DNA of 53,640 nt, from assembly GCA_002425705.1 (NCBI GenBank), contig DIMT01000037.1, forward strand, positions 61,712 to 115,351. Reading direction: 5' to 3'. Below, piece by piece: positions 1-8,118 of this stretch. A model generated the notes under the pieces. It ran no database searches. It had not been told where the DNA came from and worked only from the letters and a program-made list of their open reading frames with translations. A program made the position numbers and the translations under genes. Numbering within the stretch: the first letter of the stretch is position 1; each line of letters opens with the position of its first letter. The DNA comes from Firmicutes bacterium UBA5559 (GTDB lineage: Bacteria > Bacillota > Clostridia > Peptostreptococcales > Anaerovoracaceae).

Positions 1-1
1 C

Positions 2-148
2 ATCTCCCTGGGATCCGCCGCAGTCGGCTACAGAACCGAATCCCTCCACGGAGCTGGTTCCCCGCAGGCACAGAGAATCATGATTTCCCGTCAGGGCAAT
101 ATCGAAGGCAAGAAGAATCTGGCTAAGGATATCCTGGACATCAAATAA
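2..148 (+). CDS. abfD: 4-hydroxybutyryl-CoA dehydratase, C-terminal end (partial)
   Basis: Only the last 48 residues are in the window; the gene enters from the left. The tail includes TESLHGAGSPQAQRIMISRQ, which I recognise as the C-terminal signature of the FAD and [4Fe-4S] enzyme that dehydrates 4-hydroxybutyryl-CoA to crotonyl-CoA. The call is supported by the next genes, which encode the CoA-transferase and dehydrogenase that make its substrate. The enzyme acts in the cytoplasm in fermentation of 4-aminobutyrate or succinate. The related 4-hydroxyphenylacetate 3-hydroxylase family shares the fold, but the neighbours favour AbfD. Confidence 0.85.
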   Translation: MSLGSAAVGYRTESLHGAGSPQAQRIMISRQGNIEGKKNLAKDILDIK

Positions 149-164
149 GCCGGGAATAGAACTG

Positions 165-191
165 AAGCCGCCTGGCCTAGCCGGGCGGCTT
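165..191 (+). terminator. hairpin after abfD, possible weak terminator
   Basis: AAGCCGCC (165-172) pairs with GGCGGCTT (184-191) across an 11-base loop. The following bases (ATTTACC) are only weakly U-rich, so it may attenuate rather than stop transcription into the next gene, which belongs to the same pathway cluster. It may also protect the 3' end of the abfD message. Confidence 0.5.
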
Positions 192-212
192 ATTTACCAA
201 AGAGGAATAATT

Positions 213-479
213 ATGAAATGTGGCGTACGGTTCTGCGGAGGTTGTAATTCCCGTTTCGATCGGGGAGAAGCCTACGAAAAAATCAGAACTCAATTGAAAG
301 ATGAAATAGAATTTGATTATGCCAAAGAGGATGACCTGTATGATGTGATTCTTGTAATCGGCGGTTGCACCAATTGCTGTGCATCCTATGATCAATACCG
401 GACCAAACGGGGTGTGGTAAAGGTTTACGATTCTGAAGATGTTGACAAGACCATACAGATTTTAAAAGACTTCGAATAA
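213..479 (+). CDS. small cysteine-rich protein of the 4-hydroxybutyrate cluster
   Basis: 88 residues, function unknown. The N terminus has a cysteine cluster (MKCGVRFCGGCNSRFDRG) and a second one lies near residue 52 (IGGCTNCCASYDQY), enough ligands for a metal or Fe-S site. AGAGGA lies 7 bases before the ATG. There is no signal peptide or membrane segment. It sits between the dehydratase and the CoA-transferase genes, 65 bases after the first and 24 before the second, so a role in handling the oxygen-sensitive Fe-S dehydratase or its CoA substrates is possible. That is inference from position only. I recall similar CGGCN-type short proteins near clostridial amino-acid fermentation genes, but cannot assign a function. 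Confidence 0.75.
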   Translation: MKCGVRFCGGCNSRFDRGEAYEKIRTQLKDEIEFDYAKEDDLYDVILVIGGCTNCCASYDQYRTKRGVVKVYDSEDVDKTIQILKDFE

Positions 480-503
480 AAATTTGAATTGGAGGGTACG
501 AGA

Positions 504-1820
504 TTGGATTGGAAGAAATTATATGAGGAAAGAAAGTGTACAGCTGATGAGGCGGTAAAACTGATCAAGCCGGAAGACAAGGTGGTATTTGCCCATGCGG
601 TGGCAGAGCCTCCCGCACTGGTTGAAGCGATGATAAAAAATGCAGACTCCTATAAAGACGTGGAAGTTTGCCATATGGTTACCTTAGGGAAGGGCGAATA
701 CAGCAAAGCGGAGTATAAGGGCAGATTCAATTTTAATGGCTGGTTCTGCAGTCCCAGTACCAGAGATTCCATTTCTGAAGGCCATGGGGACTTTACTCCC
801 GTTTTTTTCCATGAAGTTCCGTCCTATATCCGAAAAGGACTTTTCCCGGTAGATGTATTTCTGGTGATGGTATCTCCTCCGGATGATCATGGTTTCTGCT
901 GTGTGGGAGTTTCTTCTGATTACACCATGCAGGCAGCAAAGACAGCGAAAATCGTATTGGCTGAGGTCAATGATCAGGTTCCTGTCGTTTATGGCGACAC
1001 TTTTATCCATGTATCTGAAATCGACCGATTCGTTGAAACCTCCCATCCTCTGCCGGAGCTGGGTCTTCCAAAGATCGGGGATATTGAGCAGGCCATTGGA
1101 CGTCACTGTGCAACCCTGATCGAAGACGGATCCACCCTGCAACTGGGTATCGGAGCGATTCCCGATGCAGTTCTGCACTCCTTGAAGGATAAGAAAAACC
1201 TGGGCATTCACTCAGAGATGATTTCTGATGGGGTGGTGGAGCTCTTTGAGGCTGGTGTCATCACTTGTTCTGAAAAGGGTCTGGATCCAGGTAAAATGGT
1301 AGTCACATTCCTGATGGGAACCAAACGGCTTTATGATTTTGCTAATAAAAATCCCATGGTTGAAATGAGAACAGTAGATTATGTCAATCACCCCTGTGTT
1401 GTGGCAGAGTGTACCAAGATGGTTTCCATCAATGCCTGTCTCGCTGTTGATTTCATGGGTCAGGTTGTCTCCGACAGCATCGGAACCCGCCAGTTTTCCG
1501 GCGTAGGCGGTCAGGTAGACTTTGTAAGGGGTACGGCTATGTCCAAGGATGGTTTGGGAAAAGCAATCATCGCCATGCCTTCTGTGGCAAAGAAAAAGGA
1601 CGGCACACTGATTTCGAAAATCGTTCCTTTCATCGAGCAGGGAGCAGCGGTCACCACATCCAGAAATGATGTAGACTACATCGTAACCGAGTACGGTATT
1701 GCGGAGATGAAGGGCAAGACTCTGAAGCAGCGAGCCCGCAACCTGATCAACATCGCTCATCCGGACTTCCGGGAGGAGCTGAAGGTAGAATTTAAAAACC
1801 GTTTTAACGCTGAGTTTTAA
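504..1820 (+). CDS. abfT: 4-hydroxybutyrate CoA-transferase
   Basis: 438 residues, class I (acetyl-CoA hydrolase/transferase) CoA-transferase family. It moves CoA from acetyl-CoA or butyryl-CoA to 4-hydroxybutyrate, feeding the dehydratase encoded upstream. Family marks are GIGAIPDAVL (oxyanion-hole loop), GIHSEMISDG (carrying the Glu expected to form the thioester with CoA) and the C-terminal EYGIAEMKGKTLKQRA block. Start choice: an upstream in-frame TTG at 489 overlaps the Shine-Dalgarno sequence itself (GGAGG at 491-495). The TTG at 504 lies 8 bases behind that site and starts MDWKKLYEER, so I prefer it; both starts are TTG. The gene lies 18 bases before the dehydrogenase gene, consistent with co-transcription. 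Confidence 0.9.
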   Translation: MDWKKLYEERKCTADEAVKLIKPEDKVVFAHAVAEPPALVEAMIKNADSYKDVEVCHMVTLGKGEYSKAEYKGRFNFNGWFCSPSTRDSISEGHGDFTPVFFHEVPSYIRKGLFPVDVFLVMVSPPDDHGFCCVGVSSDYTMQAAKTAKIVLAEVNDQVPVVYGDTFIHVSEIDRFVETSHPLPELGLPKIGDIEQAIGRHCATLIEDGSTLQLGIGAIPDAVLHSLKDKKNLGIHSEMISDGVVELFEAGVITCSEKGLDPGKMVVTFLMGTKRLYDFANKNPMVEMRTVDYVNHPCVVAECTKMVSINACLAVDFMGQVVSDSIGTRQFSGVGGQVDFVRGTAMSKDGLGKAIIAMPSVAKKKDGTLISKIVPFIEQGAAVTTSRNDVDYIVTEYGIAEMKGKTLKQRARNLINIAHPDFREELKVEFKNRFNAEF

Positions 1821-1838
1821 GAAAGAGTGAGGTAACCT

Positions 1839-2957
1839 ATGTTAGCACTGCGAGTCGTACCTAAAGTCTTTTACTTTGAGACCTTCAAAGAGTTTAATGA
1901 CGAATTCAAGATTGGCAAGAGAGACCTTCTGGTGACCAACGAATGGATGTATACCCCCTACGTTGCTCCTCTGAATGTGGAAACCAACGTTATTTTCCAG
2001 GAAAAATTCGGAGCAGGGGAACCTTCTGATGAAATGATCGATGCCATGGCTCTGGAAATGAAGAAATACGATTTTGACCGAATTGTTGCTTTCGGTGGCG
2101 GAACCATCGTTGACATTTGTAAAGTTCTGGCACTGGATGTTCCTGAAAAATCCGTGGATCTTTTCACCGGTGCTGTAGCTCCCAAGAAGATCAAGGAACT
2201 GGTGGTCGTTCCTACTACCTGCGGTACCGGAAGTGAAGTTACCAATGTAGCCATTGCAGAGCTGAAATCCCTCCATATAAAAAAGGGAATCGCTGTAGAT
2301 GAAACCTATGCGAATGTTGCCGTGCTTGTTCCGGAAACAATTAAAGGACTTCCCTACAAATTTTTTGTTACAAGCTCTGTAGATGCGTTGATTCATGCGA
2401 TTGAATCCTTCCTGTCCCCCAAAGCTTCAGAATTTACAGAAATGTATTCTCTGAAGGCCATTGAAATGATTATGGCTGGATACAAGGAAATCGTAGAGAA
2501 GGGCGAAGAGGAAAGAATGAAGTATCTGAAGGAATTCGTCCTGGCTTCCTGCTACGCCGGAATTGCCTTCGGAAATGCCGGCTGCGCAGCGGTACACGCC
2601 CTGTCCTACTCCATCGGAGGAGCATTCCATGTAGCACACGGAGAAGCCAACTATCAGTTCTTCACTGAAGTATTCAAGATGTACATGAAGAAAAATCCGG
2701 ATGGAAAAATTAAAGAAGCCAATAAGATATTCGCCGACATTCTGGGATGCAGCGATGGTCCGGAAGTATACGATGAGCTGGAAAAATTCCTCAACAAGCT
2801 GATCGTGAAGAAGCCTCTTCGGGACTATGGCATGACAGAAGCTCAGATTGATGAATTCACCAAGAGTACCGTTGACAATCAGCAGAGACTGCTGGGCAAC
2901 AACTATGTTCCTTTCTCAGCGGAAGACATCCGGGAGATATTTGCAAGCCTGTATTAA
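1839..2957 (+). CDS. 4hbD: 4-hydroxybutyrate dehydrogenase (iron-containing alcohol dehydrogenase family)
   Basis: 372 residues. It catalyses NAD-dependent interconversion of succinate semialdehyde and 4-hydroxybutyrate. The group III metal-dependent alcohol dehydrogenase fold shows in FGGGTIVDICKV (the GGG nucleotide loop), PTTCGTGSEVT, and the metal-ligand histidines in VDALIHAIES and AVHALSYSIGGAFHVAHGEA. The start has GAGGT 6-7 bases upstream. It is the last gene of the cluster and is followed by a strong terminator at 2971-3002. With abfT and abfD it makes the chain semialdehyde to 4-hydroxybutyrate to 4-hydroxybutyryl-CoA to crotonyl-CoA. The specific substrate is inferred from context; the family is certain. 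Confidence 0.92.
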   Translation: MLALRVVPKVFYFETFKEFNDEFKIGKRDLLVTNEWMYTPYVAPLNVETNVIFQEKFGAGEPSDEMIDAMALEMKKYDFDRIVAFGGGTIVDICKVLALDVPEKSVDLFTGAVAPKKIKELVVVPTTCGTGSEVTNVAIAELKSLHIKKGIAVDETYANVAVLVPETIKGLPYKFFVTSSVDALIHAIESFLSPKASEFTEMYSLKAIEMIMAGYKEIVEKGEEERMKYLKEFVLASCYAGIAFGNAGCAAVHALSYSIGGAFHVAHGEANYQFFTEVFKMYMKKNPDGKIKEANKIFADILGCSDGPEVYDELEKFLNKLIVKKPLRDYGMTEAQIDEFTKSTVDNQQRLLGNNYVPFSAEDIREIFASLY

Positions 2958-2970
2958 GCTTAAAGCTACC

Positions 2971-3002
2971 TGGCAGCCAGTTTAGATTGGCTGCCATTTT
3001 TA
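2971..3002 (+). terminator. intrinsic terminator of the 4-hydroxybutyrate cluster
   Basis: Perfect 9-bp stem TGGCAGCCA (2971-2979) with TGGCTGCCA (2988-2996), an 8-base loop, then TTTTTA. It begins 14 bases after the dehydrogenase stop codon. Confidence 0.9.
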
Positions 3003-3031
3003 TTGAAACAAATCGGGAATTGGGTTATAAT
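3003..3031 (+). promoter_or_regulatory. SigA-type promoter of the cross-bridge/murE operon
   Basis: TTGAAA (3003-3008), 17-bp spacer, consensus TATAAT (3026-3031). It starts right behind the preceding terminator and about 35 bases upstream of the first start codon, which shows that the murE operon is transcribed independently of the fermentation cluster. Confidence 0.8.
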
Positions 3032-3065
3032 AAGTAAGATATTTGACTTGGAAAGGATAATAGTG

Positions 3066-3737
3066 ATGAATCATACAATCGTGACAGAACTTTCAGCAAA
3101 CATCCGAGGACTGGCCCGGGTAGCGCTGAGTGGCAAGTGGCCCACCGCCGTCCTGACCATGCTGACGGCTACCCTTTTAGTGGCAGTTCCTGCTGGTATT
3201 ATTGAGAGAATGATGGAAGGCCAGTCTGCTTCAGAAAGCTTTCTCATCAACCTGGTATCCATCCTTATCGGAGGGCCTGTTGCCCTGGGCACCTGTTTTT
3301 TCCTTCTCCGACTCTTTCGTAATCAGGAAATCAGCGTGGGAATCCTTTTCACCGGGTTTGATTATTTTATTAAAGCGGCACTGCTCCGGTTGGTGACCAG
3401 CATCCTGATCCTGCTTTGGACCTTGCTTTTCATTGTGCCGGGCATCATTGCCGCCATTCGTTATAGTCAAGCCTTCTATATTCTTGCCGATCACCCGGAT
3501 AAGGATATCATGGAGTGTATCGAGGATAGCAAATACCTGATGCAGGGCAATAAATGGAAATTTTTCTGCCTGAACATCAGCTTCATCGGATGGGCGATCC
3601 TGGCATCCATTCCGGCAGGTTTAGGCTGGCTGCTATTGATTCCCTACATTGGAACAGCTCAGACTGCCTTTTATGAAATGGTGACCGGAAGTCTGAGGCC
3701 CAGGCTTCAAGAGGGAGATTACAACTATGAATCTTGA
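3066..3737 (+). CDS. multi-pass membrane protein, DUF975-like
   Basis: 223 residues with several hydrophobic helices (for example around TAVLTMLTATLLVAVPAGII and SILILLWTLLFIVPGIIAAI). The pattern PGIIAAIRYSQAFYILADHP followed by a conserved acidic stretch resembles the DUF975/glycerophosphoryl-phosphodiesterase-membrane-domain group, whose function is unknown. The ATG at 3066 is chosen over an in-frame ATG at 3003 because the latter lies inside the promoter -35 element, before any transcript can start. The gene ends 11 bases inside the next one, so the two are translationally linked. Its place at the head of a peptidoglycan precursor operon suggests a cell-envelope role, but nothing in the sequence proves it. 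Confidence 0.75.
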   Translation: MNHTIVTELSANIRGLARVALSGKWPTAVLTMLTATLLVAVPAGIIERMMEGQSASESFLINLVSILIGGPVALGTCFFLLRLFRNQEISVGILFTGFDYFIKAALLRLVTSILILLWTLLFIVPGIIAAIRYSQAFYILADHPDKDIMECIEDSKYLMQGNKWKFFCLNISFIGWAILASIPAGLGWLLLIPYIGTAQTAFYEMVTGSLRPRLQEGDYNYES

Positions 3738-4932
3738 TTTTATCCCCCTGCTTTTTGCAGGGGACATCAATGTATACAGCATGGCCAGAGCATTTCATGA
3801 GGAATATGGTGTCACCCCGGTGGTTTACGGAAAATATGCCTCCGGTCCCTGTGTCGGCAGCCAGATTTTGGATTATCGTCCCGTACAAGAAGCGGACCAG
3901 CAGGATACCTTTCTCCGACTTGTACAGGAATTTGCGTCGGAAAATTCTTACAGCAAAATCTTACTTATTGGCTGTGGGGACAGTTATGTTCAGCTAATTA
4001 GTGCCAATAAAAAGGCTTTTCCGGAAAATGTGATTGCCCCTTATATCGATATCGATCTGATGAACCGGCTGATCCATAAGGAACACTTTTATGAGCTCTG
4101 CGAGGCCTCCGGCGTGGATTATCCCAGTACCTTTGTTCATCGGAAGGAATTGGGTCATGATTTTTATTTACCCTTTGAGCCTCCCTTTATCGTGAAACCC
4201 TCCAATGGGATTCTCTACTGGCAGCATCCCTTTGCCGGACAGGATAAAGTCTTTAAGTGCTCCAACATGGAGAAACTCCATGAAATTTTAGATCGGATTT
4301 ACCTTTCCGGGTACGACGATTCCGTCATTATCCAAGACTTCATACCCGGTGACGACACCTACATGAGGGTGTTGACCAATTATTCCGATAAGGAGGGGAA
4401 GGTTCGGCTGATGTGCCTGGGCCACGTGCTCCTGGAAGAGCATACTCCCCACGGAATAGGCAACCATGCAGTGATCATTACCGAAAGCAATAGAGCGGTT
4501 GAAAAGCAGTTTAAAAAATTCTTAGAGGATATGACCTACGTAGGCTTTTCCAATTTTGACATCAAGTACGACCAGCGGGATGGAAAATACAAGGTTTTTG
4601 AAATTAATACACGTCAGGGCAGAAGCAATTATTATGTTACCAATGCCGGCGAAAATCTGGCCCGGTATCTGGTGGAGGATTTGATCTGTCAGCGCGAATT
4701 GCCCTTGAAAATCGTCGATAAGAAAAGCCTGTGGATGGTGGTTCCCATTGGGGTTGCATTGACCTATATCAAATCACCGGTATACCAGAAAGAAATGAAA
4801 CTACTGATCCGGGAAGGGAAGATGGTGAACCCCCTGTTTTATAAAGAGGATTTCACCCTGGCTAGATGGATCCGTTTGAGAAAATCCATGTTAGGCCACT
4901 ACTATAAATACAAAAAATATCTGGGCAAGTAG
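3727..4932 (+). CDS. ATP-grasp ligase, D-aspartate ligase-like (peptidoglycan cross-bridge)
   Basis: 401 residues. The ATP-grasp fold is visible in FIVKPSNGILYWQHPF (ATP-binding strand), SVIIQDFIPGDDTYMRVLTN, and the metal-binding end KYKVFEINTRQGRSNYYVTN. The product resembles the D-aspartate ligase of Enterococcus faecium and relatives, which activates D-Asp as an acyl phosphate and attaches it to the side-chain amine of Lys in the muropeptide precursor. It is a soluble cytoplasmic enzyme. The strongest support is context: an aspartate racemase gene follows 15 bases later and a MurE gene after that. I cannot exclude another carboxylate-amine ligase of the ATP-grasp superfamily from sequence alone. 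Confidence 0.75.
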   Translation: MNLDFIPLLFAGDINVYSMARAFHEEYGVTPVVYGKYASGPCVGSQILDYRPVQEADQQDTFLRLVQEFASENSYSKILLIGCGDSYVQLISANKKAFPENVIAPYIDIDLMNRLIHKEHFYELCEASGVDYPSTFVHRKELGHDFYLPFEPPFIVKPSNGILYWQHPFAGQDKVFKCSNMEKLHEILDRIYLSGYDDSVIIQDFIPGDDTYMRVLTNYSDKEGKVRLMCLGHVLLEEHTPHGIGNHAVIITESNRAVEKQFKKFLEDMTYVGFSNFDIKYDQRDGKYKVFEINTRQGRSNYYVTNAGENLARYLVEDLICQRELPLKIVDKKSLWMVVPIGVALTYIKSPVYQKEMKLLIREGKMVNPLFYKEDFTLARWIRLRKSMLGHYYKYKKYLGK

Positions 4933-4947
4933 CCCACAGGAGGGTGA

Positions 4948-5670
4948 ATGAAGGAAGAAGGCAGGAAAATTTTAGGCGTCATCGGTGGGATGGGGCCACT
5001 GGCAACCCAATTATTCTACGGTCGGATCATCGAGAATACGGAGGCCCATAAAGATCAGGAGCATCTGAACATGATCATCCTGAACCATGCATCCATTCCG
5101 GATCGGACGGAAGCGATTCTGAAGGGAAACACGGACCAATTGTATGGCAAGCTCCTGGAGGATGCCCGCCTTCTGGAAGCCATGGGGGCCGATCAGATTG
5201 CGGTACCCTGCAATACCTCCCATTATTTCCTCGACCGGATTCAGGAGGCAATTTCCACGCCCATCATCCATATGATTCGGGAAACCGTAACATCCCTGGA
5301 GAAAGACCAAAAGAAAATAGGTATTCTGGCCACCGACGGAACTATCCGTACCGGTCTTTATCAGCAGGAAATCCACAAGAAGGGCATTGAACCGGTCATA
5401 CCATCCGAAGAAATACAACGAAAGGTCATGGCTCTGATTTATGATGGAGTCAAGGACGGAGGACCTTTATCCCCTGAAGATTTTAATGTTGTTGAGCGTG
5501 AAATGCAAAATCTGGGTTGTGATCGGGTGATTCTGGCTTGTACGGAATTATCCGTTCTCAAAGAACGTTTTTCATTGGGAGATTTTTATCTGGATGCCAT
5601 GTCGGTACTGGTGGAACGGTCTATCATCCGATGCGGTCATACATTAAAGCAGGAAGGAAAGACAAAATGA
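4948..5670 (+). CDS. aspartate/amino-acid racemase
   Basis: 240 residues, Asp/Glu racemase superfamily, PLP-independent. The two catalytic cysteines are present: C88 in PCNTSHY and C198 in ACTELSVL. The N terminus VIGGMGPLATQLFY is typical of aspartate racemases rather than MurI. It interconverts L-Asp and D-Asp. The ATG has AGGAGG upstream (CACAGGAGGGTGA). It sits between the D-Asp-ligase-like gene and murE and overlaps the murE start by 4 bases (ATGA), so it most likely supplies D-Asp for the cross-bridge. A separate glutamate racemase (murI) exists at 10,846, which leaves this one free for aspartate. Confidence 0.88.
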   Translation: MKEEGRKILGVIGGMGPLATQLFYGRIIENTEAHKDQEHLNMIILNHASIPDRTEAILKGNTDQLYGKLLEDARLLEAMGADQIAVPCNTSHYFLDRIQEAISTPIIHMIRETVTSLEKDQKKIGILATDGTIRTGLYQQEIHKKGIEPVIPSEEIQRKVMALIYDGVKDGGPLSPEDFNVVEREMQNLGCDRVILACTELSVLKERFSLGDFYLDAMSVLVERSIIRCGHTLKQEGKTK

Positions 5671-7184
5671 AAAAGCCGGAAATCACCTTGAGGCAGGTTA
5701 AAGAATTGCTGGAGGAAAAAGGACTCCTTCTTTCCTTCGAAACCAATGGGATATCAGAGGAACTGATCCTGCGGGATGTTCATTATCATTCCGGTCAGGT
5801 CACGGTAAATAGTTTGTTCCTTTGCAAGGGAGCCCATTTTTCTCCCCGATATTTGCTTTCAGCCGTAGACCATGGTGCGATTGCCTATGTCAGTGAGCAG
5901 GCTTATGACCTGGAAGGAAAGCAAGCAGCGGTTTTTCTGGTTCAGGATGTCCGAAAAACCATGGCTTATCTTGGCGATCTTTTTTCCGATCATGCCTGGA
6001 AAAAACTGCATCTGATCGGTATTACCGGAACAAAAGGAAAGTCTACCACAGCTTATTTCATGCGACATATTCTGGATGCCTATCTGAAGGATATGAAACA
6101 GCCGGCCAGCGGTATCCTTTCCGGTATCGACAACTATGATGGTGTCATTAAGGAAGAGTCCCACCTGACGACACCGGAGACCCTGGAGCTCCACCAGCAT
6201 TTTGCCAATGCGGTATCCCGGGGAATCGAATACCTGACGATGGAGGTTTCCAGTCAGGCACTGAAATATGATCGGGTTCTGGGGGTTCGTTTTCATATAG
6301 GGTGTTTTCTCAATATTGGCGAGGATCACATCAGTGATATCGAACACGACAGCTTTGAGGATTATTTTCAGTCCAAGCTCCTCTTATTCCGCCAATGCGA
6401 CATTGCGGTGGTCAATATGGACATCGACTACCGGGAGCAGATTCTGGAAGCCGCCAAAGAAGCGCCCGCCCTGGTTACCTATGGAATCGACAAAGCGGCA
6501 GACATCTATGCGAAGGACATCCAAACCGGCTCCAAGGGTACGGATTTCACGGTATGCAGCGATACCTTCTGTAAAAAAATCCGGCTTTCCATGCCGGGAT
6601 ACTTTAATGTTTACAATGCACTGGCGGCCATTGCCATTTCCCATGCTCTTCACATCCCCATGGATTACATTGTAAAAGGGCTGAAAAAGGCAAAGGTCAG
6701 CGGCCGGATGGAGGTCTTCCGGGACAAAAAGCGGAATATTCAGATCGTGGTGGATTATGCCCACAACAAAATGAGCTTCGAATCCCTGTTTGCCGCAATG
6801 AAAAAGGATTTTCCGGAAAGTGAGGTTTCCATCGTTTTCGGCTGTCCCGGGAAAAAAGCCCAGACCCGCCGAAAAGAACTGGGTTCCATTGCCGGGAGAA
6901 TGGCTAATAAAGCCTATATTACGGAAGAAGATGCCGGTGAAGAACCGGTTCTGAAGATTTGCGAGGAGATTGCCAGCCACATTTCTGAAGAAAAAGAAGG
7001 CTGCGAATGCTTCATCATCGAAGATCGGGAAGAAGCGATTCGGACAGCCATCCGGGATGCAGCAGACAACAGTGTGATCCTGATCACCGGAAAGGGAAGG
7101 GAGACTCGTCAGAAAAGAGGCCTCCAATACATTCCCGTCAAGTCCGATGTGGACATCGTCAAAGAAATCCTGCTGGAAAAATAA
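5667..7184 (+). CDS. murE: UDP-N-acetylmuramyl-tripeptide synthetase MurE, probably not DAP-specific
   Basis: 505 residues with the three Mur ligase domains: N-terminal UDP-binding domain, central ATPase with the P-loop GTKGKST (residues 121-127), and C-terminal binding domain. It adds the third stem residue to UDP-MurNAc-L-Ala-D-Glu. The meso-DAP-specific motif DNPR is missing; the matching position reads EDAGEEP (421-427), without the Arg that binds the second carboxylate of DAP. The DYAHNKMS block (363-370) resembles Lys-type enzymes of streptococci and enterococci as I recall them. So the substrate is probably L-Lys (or ornithine), which fits the D-Asp cross-bridge genes upstream. The start at 5667 overlaps the racemase stop and has AGGAAGG 9 bases upstream; a longer in-frame version from 5538 would lie inside the racemase gene and is rejected. 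Confidence 0.93.
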   Translation: MKKPEITLRQVKELLEEKGLLLSFETNGISEELILRDVHYHSGQVTVNSLFLCKGAHFSPRYLLSAVDHGAIAYVSEQAYDLEGKQAAVFLVQDVRKTMAYLGDLFSDHAWKKLHLIGITGTKGKSTTAYFMRHILDAYLKDMKQPASGILSGIDNYDGVIKEESHLTTPETLELHQHFANAVSRGIEYLTMEVSSQALKYDRVLGVRFHIGCFLNIGEDHISDIEHDSFEDYFQSKLLLFRQCDIAVVNMDIDYREQILEAAKEAPALVTYGIDKAADIYAKDIQTGSKGTDFTVCSDTFCKKIRLSMPGYFNVYNALAAIAISHALHIPMDYIVKGLKKAKVSGRMEVFRDKKRNIQIVVDYAHNKMSFESLFAAMKKDFPESEVSIVFGCPGKKAQTRRKELGSIAGRMANKAYITEEDAGEEPVLKICEEIASHISEEKEGCECFIIEDREEAIRTAIRDAADNSVILITGKGRETRQKRGLQYIPVKSDVDIVKEILLEK

Positions 7185-7193
7185 AATATTAAA

Positions 7194-8105
7194 CTATTTG
7201 TTATTCTGTTGAATCCGCTCCAGGGCTTCCTTCATGTCAGAGGGAAGAGGAGCGGTTATTTTTATGGGTTTTCCTGTAACCGGATGAAGAAAAGCCAAGG
7301 AGGAAGAGTGGAGTGCCTGCCGACTGATGAGTTGGGGTTGTTCCTCCCCATAAAGATGGTCTCCCAGCACCGGGTGACCCAGATGGGCCATATGAACCCG
7401 GATCTGATGGGTCCGGCCGGTTTCCAGCTGGAGCTGTACCAGGCTGTAAGCTCCAACAAGTTCCTCCAGGACTTCGTAGCGGGTAACCGAGGGGGAACCT
7501 CCCTCCGCCATGACTGCTCGCTGCAGGCGCTCCGAATCCGGACGTCCAATGGGAAGATCCACCACACCTGATTTATCCTCAAAGATACCCTGGAGAATGG
7601 CCAGGTAGGTTTTTTCAACAGAACCCTTCTGCATTTGTTTGGTCATATTATCCTGGGCATGGGAATTTTTCCCCACAACCACCACTCCGGACGTGCCCAT
7701 GTCCAGCCGGTTGACGAATCGGATCTTAAACTGCTGATCCGTATCCAGCATGTATTTCATGATTCCGTTGGCCAGGGTATGGAAGGGGTTGCCGTTGGTT
7801 GGATGGACCACTACCCCAGGCTGCTTGTTCAGGATCAGCAGATCATCGTCCTCGTAGAGAATATTCAGGGGAATATCCTCCGGTGGAAAATAACTGGTTT
7901 CTTCCGGGAGCCCGATGGTCAGGATGTCACCGGCTTGGGGCAAGTGATGATTTTTGACAGGCATACCGTTAACAAAAACCAAATTTTCTCTCTTAATTTT
8001 TTTCTTAAGACGGCTGGAAATGTTGAAATTGGTGTAAATCAAGTCCCGGACAGCTTTTTTGCCATCTTCGTCGGAGTTTTGAACGATGTATTTGAATCTT
8101 GTCAT
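7194..8105 (-). CDS. RluA-family 23S rRNA/tRNA pseudouridine synthase
   Basis: 303 residues. An N-terminal S4 RNA-binding domain (about residues 15-65, ending in VNGMPVKNHHLPQAGD) is followed by the catalytic domain with the motif VNRLDMGTSG, where D135 is the expected nucleophile, and later RTHQIRVHMAHLGHPVLGDHLYG. The family converts specific uridines in large-subunit rRNA or tRNA to pseudouridine; which uridine (RluD-, RluC- or YtzG-like) cannot be told from the sequence. It is the last gene of the leftward pepF-nadK-rluA operon, 13 bases after nadK, and converges on murE with only 9 bases between them. Confidence 0.92.
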   Translation of the reverse strand: MTRFKYIVQNSDEDGKKAVRDLIYTNFNISSRLKKKIKRENLVFVNGMPVKNHHLPQAGDILTIGLPEETSYFPPEDIPLNILYEDDDLLILNKQPGVVVHPTNGNPFHTLANGIMKYMLDTDQQFKIRFVNRLDMGTSGVVVVGKNSHAQDNMTKQMQKGSVEKTYLAILQGIFEDKSGVVDLPIGRPDSERLQRAVMAEGGSPSVTRYEVLEELVGAYSLVQLQLETGRTHQIRVHMAHLGHPVLGDHLYGEEQPQLISRQALHSSSLAFLHPVTGKPIKITAPLPSDMKEALERIQQNNK

Positions 8106-8118
8106 TTATTTTCCTTAT

